DNA of 48,846 nucleotides from CAYONP01 sp964405335 (GTDB taxonomy: Bacteria > Armatimonadota > UBA10988). This document shows positions 1-8,050 of this stretch, piece after piece. The translations under genes and the position numbers were made by a program. Below the pieces are notes generated by a model. The model was given only the letters and a program-made list of their open reading frames with translations, searched no databases and was not told the DNA's origin. Numbering within the stretch: position 1 is the stretch's first letter; every line of letters begins with the position of its first letter. Where the stretch lies: NCBI GenBank assembly GCA_964405335.1, contig CAYONP010000038.1, positions 1 to 48,846 of the forward strand, written 5' to 3'.

Positions 1-152
1 CCGGCCAAGCGACGGTGTCCGCCGGCGGGCGGGGACGCCCGCGCTCCGCGGCAAGCCTCCTCTCCCCCGCTCCGCGCCTGCCGGCGACGTCGTTGTGCCG
101 GCCAAGCGACGGTGTCCGCCGGCGGGCGGGGACGCCCGCGCTCCGCGGCAAG
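1..152. repeat. Two identical 55-bp direct repeats carrying GGAG-foot hairpins
   Basis: Positions 1-55 and 98-152 are identical and start 97 bp apart. On the minus strand each holds a GGAG foot (CTCC at 44-47 and 141-144), one base, then an 18-nt hairpin with stem GCGGGC/GCCCGC and loop GTCCCC (25-42 and 122-139). The same hairpin recurs at 5051-5073 and, tandemly, at 48621-48740, so this is a dispersed intergenic element rather than coding sequence. The first copy touches the window edge and may extend further left. Between the copies (56-97) I see nothing recognisable. Confidence 0.75.
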
Positions 153-171
153 TCACGCCACTACACGACAC

Positions 172-200
172 TTGCCGCATCGACCTGCATCGGCTATGCT
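172..200 (+). promoter_or_regulatory. Sigma-70-like promoter for the helicase operon
   Basis: TTGCCG at 172-177 and TATGCT at 195-200 are separated by 17 bp. Transcription would start near 207, giving a leader of about 45 nt before the GTG start at 252. The promoter lies just downstream of the second 55-bp repeat. Confidence 0.55.
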
Positions 201-251
201 CGACTGCCCGCCCGCACCCCCCGATCATCTTCACGGGCGGTGGAAGCAGAC

Positions 252-2615
252 GTGCGTTACCGCGGCATTACCCTCGATCGGTTTCAGGAGCGCGCTGTTG
301 AGGCGATCGAGCGCCACGACACGGTGATCGTCGCCGCGCCGACCGGGGCGGGCAAGACGGTGATTGCCGAGTATGCCATCGAGCGCTACCTCGAGCAGGG
401 CCGGCGGATCATCTACACCGCGCCGATCAAGGCGCTGAGCAACCAGAAGTTCCGCGACTTCTCCGCCGCCTGGGGCGACCAGATCGGGATCATCACCGGC
501 GATGTGAGCATCAACAGCAACGCGCCGGTGATCATCATGACCACCGAGATCTTCCGCAACACCGTGTTCGACGACCCCGACCGGCTGCACGACGTCGAGT
601 ACGTGATTCTCGACGAGATCCACTACATCAACGACATCCAGCGCGGCACGGTGTGGGAGGAGAGCCTGATCTTCGCCCCGCAGCACATCGGCTTCATCTG
701 CCTCAGCGCGACCATCCCGAACCTCGAGCAGTTCGCCGCCTGGGTCCGCGAGGTGCGGCCGGAGCTCGACGTGGCGGTGGTCGAGGAGCATCAGCGGCCG
801 GTGCCGCTCGAGCATCACCTGTGGCTGCCCGGTACTGGCGAGGTCAAGCTGGGCGAGTTGCGCAAGCTGGCTCAGGCGGCCGCCGGCCGGCGCGGGCGGC
901 TGCGCCAGCACGAGGTCCGACGGGCGCTCGGCGCCGGCCAGCGCGACCGGACCGGCACGGGCGACCTGGTCAGCTACCTCGAGGCCGAGGACCGCCTGCC
1001 CTGCCTCTACTTCTGCTTCTCGCGCCAGGCCTGCGAAGAGAACGCCGCGCGTTACCTCGACGCCGGCCTGCTCGGGCCACGCGAGCAGGAGCGGATGCTC
1101 GCCCTGTTCGACGAGCTGCGGACGGCCTTCGGGCTCGAACAGGACGACTCGGCGGCGCGGCTGCGCCGGCTGGTCGCCGCCGGTGTGGCGTTCCATCACG
1201 CGGGCATGTTGCCGATGCTCAAGGAGGTGGTCGAGCGGCTGTTCGCCAGCGGCCTGCTGCGCCTGCTGTTCACCACCGAGACGTTCGCCGTGGGGGTCAA
1301 CATGCCGGCCTGCACGGTGGTCTTCGAGAGCCTCGAGAAGTACGACGGGGTCAGCCTGCGCTATCTCTCCTGCCGTGAGTATCACCAGATGGCCGGCCGC
1401 GCCGGCCGGCGCGGGATCGACGAGGTGGGCTATGTCTACTCGCGCATCGATCCCAACGAGCTGGACCCCGACGAGGTGCAGCGGGTGACCACCGGCGAAG
1501 TCGAGCCGACCGAGAGCCAGTTCAACCTCAGCTATTCGAGCATCCTGTCGTTGTATGAGCAGTTCGGCGAGGAGATCTACGCGGTCTGCCACAAGAGCTT
1601 CGCCAACTTCCAGAGCCTCGAGCTGGTGCGCTCGCTGGAACTCGACCTGGAGCAGCTCGGCGGCGAACGGCTGCCCGAGGTCGACTGCTTCAAGGGCGTG
1701 CCGAAGTCGATCCGCAAGTACCTCGAGGCGCGCGAGGAGCTGAATCGGGCCCGTGGCCGGGCCGAGGGCGAGCGCCGGCGGGTCTCGCGCCGGGGCCGGC
1801 GCGGCGGCGCGGCCGAGCTGCGGCAGATCGATCGGGCGATTGAGCGGCTCGAACGCCAATTGTCCGACTCGCCGTGCGAGGGCTGCCGGCAGAAGAAGGC
1901 CTGCACCGCGGTCCAGCGCGAGCTCAACGGGCACTACGAGCAGTCCGAGGCGGTGCGGCGGCAGATCCGCACCTTGCGCCACCACCAACGCGACCAGATC
2001 GCCCGGCGGCTCGGCATACTGCGCGAGTTCGGCTACCTCGACGAGCGCGGGCTGACGCCCAAGGGCGAGTTGGCGGCCAGCCTCTACGGCTTCGAGATCG
2101 TGATCTGCGAGCTCTTCTTCGCCGGCTTCTTCGAGCAGGTCGACGAGGCCGAGGTGGCCTGTCTGATGGTCGCCGTGGTGCACGAGGGCAAGCGCAGCGC
2201 CTGGTCGAGGAGCATCGACGACCAGGAGATGGCGCGCTACCTGCGCGAGGCGGCGGCGCTGGTCAAGCAGATCGAGCGGCGCGAGTGGGAGCTGGGCATC
2301 GAGAACGGCACCGAGGCGCTCGACGACACGCTGACCATGGCCACCCTGGGCTGGTGCGACGGCGTGCCGCTGGCCGACCTGCACGCGTACACCGACGCCA
2401 GCGACGGCGATATCGTCCGCGCCTTGCGCCATGCGGTCGACCTGCTGCGCCAGTTCCGCCGCGCGGTGCGTGACTATCCGGGGTTGCAGGAGCGGATCGA
2501 CCGCGCCGTCTTTCTCTTGCGGCGCGACGAGGTCGATGCCGAACGGCAACTCCGGCTCGGCCACCGCCTCGATACCGCGCGGCACGAGGCCGAGACGGCG
2601 CCGAGAGAGGGATGA
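252..2615 (+). CDS. Ski2/Mtr4/HelY-like DExH-box RNA helicase
   Basis: A superfamily 2 ATP-dependent RNA helicase of the Ski2/Mtr4 type, likely acting in cytoplasmic RNA turnover or ribosome-associated RNA remodelling. Visible motifs are Walker A APTGAGKT near residues 29-36, motif Ia TAPIKALSNQK, motif II DEIH at 121-124, motif III LSAT and motif VI QMAGRAGRRG at 379-388. The C-terminal third looks like the DSHCT helical domain and includes a Cys cluster (C-x2-C-x5-C in CEGCRQKKAC), similar to a region I recall from actinobacterial HelY. The frame is open back to position 15, but that stretch is the intergenic repeat and promoter. I chose GTG 252 because GGAAG (242-246) sits 5 nt upstream and the conserved RYRGITLDRFQ begins there; GTG 240 is the alternative. 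The length (787 aa) suits bacterial members. Its stop overlaps the next start (ATGA), so it heads a four-gene operon. Confidence 0.9.
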   Translation: MRYRGITLDRFQERAVEAIERHDTVIVAAPTGAGKTVIAEYAIERYLEQGRRIIYTAPIKALSNQKFRDFSAAWGDQIGIITGDVSINSNAPVIIMTTEIFRNTVFDDPDRLHDVEYVILDEIHYINDIQRGTVWEESLIFAPQHIGFICLSATIPNLEQFAAWVREVRPELDVAVVEEHQRPVPLEHHLWLPGTGEVKLGELRKLAQAAAGRRGRLRQHEVRRALGAGQRDRTGTGDLVSYLEAEDRLPCLYFCFSRQACEENAARYLDAGLLGPREQERMLALFDELRTAFGLEQDDSAARLRRLVAAGVAFHHAGMLPMLKEVVERLFASGLLRLLFTTETFAVGVNMPACTVVFESLEKYDGVSLRYLSCREYHQMAGRAGRRGIDEVGYVYSRIDPNELDPDEVQRVTTGEVEPTESQFNLSYSSILSLYEQFGEEIYAVCHKSFANFQSLELVRSLELDLEQLGGERLPEVDCFKGVPKSIRKYLEAREELNRARGRAEGERRRVSRRGRRGGAAELRQIDRAIERLERQLSDSPCEGCRQKKACTAVQRELNGHYEQSEAVRRQIRTLRHHQRDQIARRLGILREFGYLDERGLTPKGELAASLYGFEIVICELFFAGFFEQVDEAEVACLMVAVVHEGKRSAWSRSIDDQEMARYLREAAALVKQIERREWELGIENGTEALDDTLTMATLGWCDGVPLADLHAYTDASDGDIVRALRHAVDLLRQFRRAVRDYPGLQERIDRAVFLLRRDEVDAERQLRLGHRLDTARHEAETAPREG

Positions 2616-3229
2616 CCATGCGTGAGACCAGCGCCCGACGCGAGAAGATGCTGCCCATCGCCGCCGTCGCCTGCGACCTCGACGGCGTGCTGACCAACGG
2701 TCTGCTGCCGTACGGCCCCGACGGCGACTGCCTGAAGAGCTTCGGCACCCACGACAACGTCGGCTTCCGCCTGGCCGCCGCCGCCGGCTGGCCGACAGCC
2801 GTGATCACCGCCCGCCGCAGCGCCATGACCGAACGCTGGGCCGCCGACCTGAAACTGCCCGAGCTGCACCAGGGCGTGACCGACAAGGCCGCCTGCCTGA
2901 CGGAGTTCGCCGCGGCGCACCAGCTCGAGCTGCGCCAGATCGCCTTCGTCGGCGACGACCTGCTCGACCTGCCGGCGATGCTCGCCGCCGGGCTCGGCGT
3001 GGCGCCGGCCGATGCGGTGCTGGTCGTGCGCAGAAAGGCCGACCTGGTACTCGACTCGCCTGGCGGCCGCGGCGCTCTGCGCGAGCTGGTCGACCGGCTG
3101 ATCGAAGCCCAGGGCCGGACCACCGAGGTGCTCGGCGCCTATTACGCGGCGCAGCGGGTCGAGTTTGATCCGGCGGTGATCGAGGAGGTCACCGAGCAGG
3201 CCGCCACGCGCATCGGCTTCGGCCGGTGA
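2612..3229 (+). CDS. kdsC: KdsC-like 3-deoxy-D-manno-octulosonate 8-phosphate phosphatase (HAD family)
   Basis: A HAD-superfamily phosphatase of the KdsC type, which removes phosphate from Kdo-8-phosphate on the way to CMP-Kdo and lipopolysaccharide in the cytoplasm. The nucleophile motif DLDGVLTNG carries D22 and D24, the motif-III lysine is probably K92 (DKAAC), and the Mg-binding GDD motif is at 114-116. The small cap-less fold suits KdsC, although 205 aa is slightly longer than the usual 170-190 because of an N-terminal and a C-terminal extension. The start is ATG 2612, overlapping the helicase stop by ATGA, with the purine-rich Shine-Dalgarno GAGAGAGG just upstream. Tight coupling to an RNA helicase is unusual. 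An N-acylneuraminate cytidylyltransferase-linked KdsC homologue is a possible alternative substrate class. Presence of this gene supports a diderm with Kdo-type LPS. Confidence 0.85.
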   Translation: MTMRETSARREKMLPIAAVACDLDGVLTNGLLPYGPDGDCLKSFGTHDNVGFRLAAAAGWPTAVITARRSAMTERWAADLKLPELHQGVTDKAACLTEFAAAHQLELRQIAFVGDDLLDLPAMLAAGLGVAPADAVLVVRRKADLVLDSPGGRGALRELVDRLIEAQGRTTEVLGAYYAAQRVEFDPAVIEEVTEQAATRIGFGR

Positions 3230-3957
3230 GCCAGCGGCTGACGCTGCTCCACACCAACGACCTGCACGGCCGGCTGACCGCCGCCGGCGCCGACCGGCTG
3301 GCCGCGCTGAAGGCGGCGCACGCGCCGTGTCTGCTGCTCGACGCGGGCGACGCGGTGCGCGCCGGCAACCTCGGCTGCTCGCTCCGCGGCGAGGCGATGC
3401 ACCGGCTGATGAACCGAGCCGGCTACGACGCCGGCGCGCTGGGCAACCGCGAGTTCCACCCGCTCGCCTGGGCGCAACAGCGCAAGCTCAGCGCCGCGAC
3501 GTTCGCCATGCTCTGCACCAACCTCCGCCGCGCCGACGGCCGGGCCCTGCCCGCGCCGCTGCGGGCGACGGCCACCTTCGAGCTGGCCGGCGTGCGTGTG
3601 CTCTGTTTCGGCCTCTGCGTGCCGATGATCCCCGCCGGCCACTGGGCCGAGCGAATCAGCCCGTTCCGGTTTGCCCAGCCGGCCGAAGCGGTGCCCGAGG
3701 CGGCCGCCGACCTGGTGATCTGCCTCAGCCATCTCGGGCTCGAGGCCGACCGCCGGCTGGCGGCCGAACGGCCGGGGATCGACCTGATCCTGGGCGGTCA
3801 CAGCCACACGCCGCTGGCGGCGCCGCAACGGATCGGCTCGACGTGGCTCTTTCAGAATGCGCCGCACGGTGCCGAGGTGACCAAGATAGAGGTGGACCTC
3901 GGCGCGGGTCGGCCAGATGCGGTGCAGGCCGAGCGGCTGCCGCTGGTGGAGAGGTGA
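3226..3957 (+). CDS. Calcineurin-like metallophosphatase, 5'-nucleotidase N-domain type
   Basis: A dinuclear metallophosphoesterase resembling the N-terminal catalytic domain of UshA/YfkN-type 5'-nucleotidases. Metal-ligand motifs are all present: HTNDLHGR at 9-16 (D12, H14), DAGD at 39-42, GNREFH at 73-78, SHLG, and GGHSHT at 190-195. The protein is only 243 aa and lacks the C-terminal substrate-recognition domain of full-length 5'-nucleotidases (about 550 aa). It has no signal peptide, so it is probably cytoplasmic; the substrate cannot be assigned. The start is a GTG overlapping the kdsC stop (GTGA), so the two genes are translationally coupled. The position between kdsC and a LOG-family nucleotide hydrolase hints at nucleotide or sugar-phosphate turnover, which is inference only. 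Confidence 0.8.
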   Translation: MSQRLTLLHTNDLHGRLTAAGADRLAALKAAHAPCLLLDAGDAVRAGNLGCSLRGEAMHRLMNRAGYDAGALGNREFHPLAWAQQRKLSAATFAMLCTNLRRADGRALPAPLRATATFELAGVRVLCFGLCVPMIPAGHWAERISPFRFAQPAEAVPEAAADLVICLSHLGLEADRRLAAERPGIDLILGGHSHTPLAAPQRIGSTWLFQNAPHGAEVTKIEVDLGAGRPDAVQAERLPLVER

Positions 3958-3958
3958 G

Positions 3959-4687
3959 GTGAGGCTGGTGACCGACTATCGCCCGACGCGGCGCGGCAGT
4001 GACGACCGGAACCTGCTCGACACGCGGTTCCAGCGCGAGGACTTTGCCGACACGGACACCTGGCGGGTGTTCCGCATCATGTCCGAGTTTGTGCAGGGCT
4101 TCGAGTCGCTGCGCAGCCTGCGGCCGGCGGTGAGTCTGTTCGGCTCGGCGCGCCTGGCGCCCGAGAGCGAGTACTACCAGGCGGCGGTGGAGACCGCCAA
4201 TCTGCTCGCGAAGGCGGGCTTCGGGGTGATCACCGGCGGCGGCCCGGGGATCATGGAGGCGGGCAACAAAGGCGCTTGGGAAGCCGGCGGGACGAGCGTC
4301 GGGCTGAACATCGACCTGCCCTTCGAGCAGACCGCGAACCGCTGGCAGGACATCTCGCTCGACTTCCACTACTTCTTCGTTCGGAAGACGATGTTCGTCA
4401 AGTACTCGGCCGCCTTCGTCATCTTCCCCGGTGGCTTCGGCACGCTCGACGAGCTGTTCGAGTCGCTGACCCTGGTGCAGACCAAGACCATCGAGAACTT
4501 CCCCATCGTGCTCTTCGGCAACCAGTACTGGTCGGGGCTTGTCCAATGGTTGCGAGAGACCATGCTGGCTCACGGCTGTATCGGTGAGTCGGATGTCGAC
4601 CTGCTCAAGATTGCCGACGAGCCGGCCGAGGTGGTGCGGCTCGTGGCGGCGGGCTTGCGGGGACTGATCGAGGCGGGCGGCGACTAG
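3959..4687 (+). CDS. LOG family (TIGR00730-type) Rossmann-fold protein, putative nucleotide 5'-monophosphate nucleosidase
   Basis: A lysine-decarboxylase-like (LOG) fold protein. The diagnostic motif PGGFGTLDE lies at about 157-165 and GGGPGIMEAGNKGA around 90-105. These form the phosphoribohydrolase active site that cleaves ribose-5-phosphate from nucleoside monophosphates, giving free bases (or cytokinins in the plant enzymes). The sequence resembles the longer bacterial class with extra N-terminal residues, and 242 aa is normal. The start is GTG 3959, one base after the previous stop and preceded by GGAGAGG (3948-3954). GTG 3968 with the overlapping GAGG is nearly as good; the open frame back to 3917 overlaps the upstream gene and was rejected. 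It is the last gene of the 252-4687 operon, and no obvious T-rich terminator follows. Confidence 0.85.
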   Translation: MRLVTDYRPTRRGSDDRNLLDTRFQREDFADTDTWRVFRIMSEFVQGFESLRSLRPAVSLFGSARLAPESEYYQAAVETANLLAKAGFGVITGGGPGIMEAGNKGAWEAGGTSVGLNIDLPFEQTANRWQDISLDFHYFFVRKTMFVKYSAAFVIFPGGFGTLDELFESLTLVQTKTIENFPIVLFGNQYWSGLVQWLRETMLAHGCIGESDVDLLKIADEPAEVVRLVAAGLRGLIEAGGD

Positions 4688-4731
4688 CCAGGCGCCCTGC
4701 CGCGACCGCCCCGCTCGCGGGAGACGGTCCA

Positions 4732-5010
4732 GTGGGATACGCCTATCGCCCGCACCAGGCCGGTCAGCTCGTCTCGTGGTTCCAGCCCCCGGCGCTGGCC
4801 GCGCTGAGACCCCGCCGGCGACGACGGCGCCTCCGCTTCCGCCACTTCATCCTGCTCGCCGGCGCCGCGCTGATGCTCGGCTGCCTCACCGCCGCGCCGA
4901 GCCAGGCGGGGATCGACTGGTCACCCCTGTGGCGCATCGCCGCCGAACCGCAGGTCGGGCCGGTGGCCGAGTACGAGGTCGTCGGGCAACATGACTACGC
5001 CGTGCGGTAG
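4732..5010 (+). CDS. Small basic membrane or exported hypothetical protein
   Basis: A 92-aa product I do not recognise. Residues 28-37 are an arginine-rich stretch, followed by a hydrophobic segment at about 38-55 (FILLAGAALMLGCLTA) that could be a membrane anchor, a twin-positive signal peptide, or a weak lipobox with Cys51. The start is GTG 4732, supported by GGGAG (4719-4723) 8 nt upstream. The stop codon TAG (5008-5010) is part of the GTAG foot of a REP-like hairpin, so the natural C-terminus may have been altered by that element. It follows the LOG gene by 44 nt on the same strand. It might be a spurious ORF, but the good ribosome binding site and the hydrophobic segment argue for translation. 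Confidence 0.5.
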   Translation: MGYAYRPHQAGQLVSWFQPPALAALRPRRRRRRLRFRHFILLAGAALMLGCLTAAPSQAGIDWSPLWRIAAEPQVGPVAEYEVVGQHDYAVR

Positions 5011-5181
5011 CGCGCGTTCGCCGAACGCGCCCGGCGCCGGCGGTCCGTCCGGAGCGCGGGCGTCCCCGCCCGCACGCAGCGACATGCTCGTTAACTTGCG
5101 GCCGGGGACGGCCGCGCTCCGTCGGGTAGGGCCCGTTCGCCGAACGGGCCGCTATCCGCCGCCTCGGCGAGGCGGCGCTAC
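5007..5181. repeat. Cluster of five REP-like hairpins with GTAG or GGAG feet
   Basis: Between two convergent genes lie five hairpins. (a) GTAG 5007-5010 followed by a palindrome at about 5012-5030 (GCGCGTTCG/CGAACGCGC). (b) GGAG 5051-5054 then stem GCGGGC/GCCCGC with loop GTCCCC (5056-5073). (c) On the minus strand, GGAG (CTCC 5117-5120) then stem GCGGCC/GGCCGC with the same loop (5098-5115). (d) GTAG 5126-5129 followed by a palindrome at 5130-5150 (GGCCCGTTCG/CGAACGGGCC). (e) On the minus strand, GTAG (CTAC 5178-5181) then a palindrome built on GCCGCCTCG/CGAGGCGGC (about 5158-5176). Elements d and e face each other like a BIME. Besides being mobile-repeat remnants they could act as bidirectional terminators here. 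Confidence 0.75.
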
Positions 5182-6007
5182 CCAGCAAACCATCGCGGCT
5201 GGAATTCGTGCCGCACCTCGATCCGCTCGGGCGCCTCGATCCGCCCGACCAGCACCGCCTCACCGTCGCCGACGGCGATCTCGTCCCACACCAGCGGCAC
5301 GGGGAAGGGCAGCACCTGGTCGAGGTCGAGCAGCGGGTCGAGCGCGGCGAGCACCTCGGCGCGCATCTGGTCGGTCAGTTCCAGCCGGCCGGTTTCGATC
5401 ACCGCCTCGCGCAGCACCAGCCGCCGGCCCTCGTCGATGGCCAGCCGGCCCGAGACGGTGGCCGGGAAGGCGGCCAGGAAGGCCGGCACCTGGCTGCGAA
5501 AGACGAACTGCCCGGCCTCGAAGGTGATCCTCGGCTCGAGCAGGCCGGGGAAGGCATAGGCGGCGTGCTCGTCGAGGTCACCGTCGCGGAAGGTGACGGT
5601 CAGCCGCTGCTCGCCCAGCGAGGTCACGCGCAGCCGCCCGCGCAGCGCCTGGAGCAGGCTGAAGCGCACCTCCTCGGCGCGGAAGAGCACCTCGCTGGCG
5701 CGAAAGGTGTCGAGCCAGACCCGCGTCGCGCGGAGCTCGATCGACCCGATCCGGCCTTTTGCCGTGCGCGGCTCGGCCAGCGGCACCAGCGCCGCCAGCG
5801 GCAGTTCGCGCGCATCGGCCTGATCGATGAGCACGGCAACCTGCTCGAGCTGACCCAGCCGCGACGCGGCGCCGGGATCGACCTCGACGGCAATCCGCCG
5901 CGCGCTGGTCACCTCCTCGCGCAGTTGGGCTTCCAGCGCGCGCCCCAGGTCGCCGGCGGCGAGGCCGACGCCGAGCAGCGTGCCGAGCACCAGGGCGACC
6001 AGGCCGT

Positions 6008-6011
<4 letters not shown>
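5178..6011 (-). CDS. LmeA-like (DUF2993) family exported phospholipid-binding protein
   Basis: A 277-aa protein with an N-terminal signal peptide or anchor (residues 1-20, LVALVLGTLLGVGLAAG) followed by the repeating hydrophobic beta pattern of DUF2993/LmeA proteins, for example RASEVLFRAEEVRFSLLQALRGRLRV at about 104-129 and SLGEQRLTVTFRDGDLDEH. LmeA of mycobacteria is a periplasmic phospholipid-binding protein affecting mannan elongation and envelope maintenance; in this organism the role is only inferred to be envelope lipid handling. The ATG start (6009-6011 on the plus strand) overlaps the livF stop (ATGA), so the genes are co-translated. The TAG stop (5178-5180) lies within the GTAG foot of a REP-like hairpin, so the C-terminus may be set by that element. 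Confidence 0.65.
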
Positions 6012-6732
<721 letters not shown>

Positions 6733-6736
<4 letters not shown>

Positions 6737-7755
6737 CGCCGGCCCTCGAGCTCGGCCCGGACCATCGCCGCGCCGGCGCACATCGCCTTCAGCTTGGCCA
6801 GGCAGGCCCAGCGCACCGTCTGGCTGAAGCCACAGTCGGGGCTGACCGTCAGTCGCTCGGGCGGGACATGCTCGAGCACGCGGCGGATCCGCTCGGCCAC
6901 CTCGCCGGCCGTCTCACAGTAGAGGTTCTTGACGTCGATCAGCCCGGCCGCCACCTCCTTGCCCGCCGCGGCGATGTCGCCGCACAGCTCGAGTTCGGCC
7001 AGCTCGCGGTTGGCGAACTCGAGGTGGAGCTGGTCAACGGCGACCTCGAGGATGTGCGGGAAGAGCGGCCGGTAGCTGCGCCGGCCCACCGCCCGGCCGC
7101 GGTAGTTGCCGAAGCAGAGGTGCAGGCTGAGGTGCGCGTCGATGCCCTGGACGCAGCGGTTGAGCAGCTCAATGAACAGCGCGGGCCGGTCGGGCCGGAC
7201 CGCCGCCGATGGCTCGTCGAGCTGGATGTGCGTCGCGCCGGCGGCCACCACCGCTTCGATTTCCGCGCGGACGATGCCGCACAGCTCGCGGGCAACCGCC
7301 TCGCGGTCGCGGTAGACCTCGCCGCCGACGATCCGCCCGGCCAGGGTGTAGGGGCCGGGCAGCGGGACCTTAAGCGGCCGCGTGGCCAGCGCCCGGGCCA
7401 GCTCGAACTCGACCACGGCGCCGAGTCCGTCGGGCGCGGTGATTGGCGCGACGGCCAGCCAGTGGCCGCGCTGGTCGTGCGCGTCGGGCCCCCAGATGCG
7501 CGGCGCCGGCTGCTTCTCCAGGCCGGTCAGGCGGTCATAGAAGCCGAGCACGAAGTCGACCCGGCGCATCTCGCCGTCGGTGACCAGGTCGACCCCGGCC
7601 TCTTCCTGGTCGGCGATGGCCAGGCGGGTGGCGTCGCGGAACATCTCTTCGAGGTCGACCGCGCCCATCTCGCCGCGCTCGGCCGCGGCCGAGGCGAGCA
7701 CGAACCACGACGGCGGCGCATGGCTGCCGACGACACTGGTGGTGATCAGGCTCAT
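6733..7755 (-). CDS. MetE-like (core) cobalamin-independent methionine synthase family methyltransferase
   Basis: A 340-aa (beta/alpha)8 zinc methyltransferase equivalent to the C-terminal catalytic half of MetE. The four zinc ligands of the family are visible: H212 and C214 (SLHLCFGN), E246 (QLHLEFANR) and C308 (SPDCGFSQT). Full-length MetE is about 750 aa; this protein lacks the N-terminal folate-binding domain, as in archaeal and bacterial core MetE proteins. The latter are thought to take methyl groups from donors other than methyl-folate, for example a methyl-corrinoid protein. The start is ATG 7755 with GGGAG 4-5 nt upstream and a clear promoter at 7776-7805. It leads a three-gene unit with the LivF-like ATPase and LmeA-like protein. 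A role in methionine synthesis is likely but the methyl donor is unknown. Confidence 0.85.
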
Positions 7756-7775
7756 GCCGCTCCCAGAGCGCGGTC

Positions 7776-7805
7776 AGTATGGCATCGCCTCGCCCGGCGC
7801 GTCAA
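7776..7805 (-). promoter_or_regulatory. Sigma-70-like promoter for the core-metE/livF/lmeA-like unit
   Basis: On the minus strand TTGACG (plus-strand 7800-7805) and CATACT (7776-7781) are separated by 18 bp. Transcription would start near 7769, just upstream of the Shine-Dalgarno GGGAG and the ATG at 7755. Confidence 0.6.
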
Positions 7806-7856
7806 GGCCGCCGAGCAGCGGGGCCGGCGGGCTTCGGGTCTGCGTCCGATCTCGTG

Positions 7857-7945
7857 GAGCCACGGGTTGAAACTCGTGGCTCGAGAGACGACACCCGCCC
7901 ATTGGGCGGGTTTGGCTTTGGCAGACCCGCATTTCAATGCGGGTC
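7857..7945. repeat. Three consecutive palindromes in a divergent promoter region
   Basis: The 295-bp divergent gap 7756-8050 holds two promoters and, between them, three palindromes in series. The first at 7857-7882 has arms GAGCCACG/CGTGGCTC around GGTTGAAACT. The second at 7893-7911 has arms ACCCGCCCA/TGGGCGGGT. The third at 7924-7945 has perfect 10-bp arms GACCCGCATT/AATGCGGGTC. They have no GTAG foot, unlike the other hairpins in the window, and two share a TTGAAA or TTTCAA centre. From memory, similar palindromes are common as dispersed intergenic elements in several GC-rich phyla. They lie upstream of both genes, so they are not terminators of either. Confidence 0.6.
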
Positions 7946-8000
7946 GACGACGCGGCCACGGACCCGGAAGCGCACCCGCGGCCTTGGCCTTCGGCTGGTG

Positions 8001-8029
8001 TTGAGCGCCGGCTGCGGGTGTGTTAAGCT
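8001..8029 (+). promoter_or_regulatory. Extended -10 promoter for the large secreted protein
   Basis: TTGAGC at 8001-8006 and TAAGCT at 8024-8029 are separated by 17 bp, and TGT immediately precedes the -10 hexamer (extended -10). The predicted start near 8036 leaves a leader of about 15 nt containing GGAG before the ATG at 8051. Confidence 0.6.
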
Positions 8030-8050
8030 CGCCCGGTCTCGGAGCGCCTG

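Noticed and set aside
4991..5527. 178-codon plus-strand ORF across the hairpin cluster
   Set aside because: It runs through REP-like repeats and antisense to the LmeA-like gene, with Arg/Pro/Ala-only composition.
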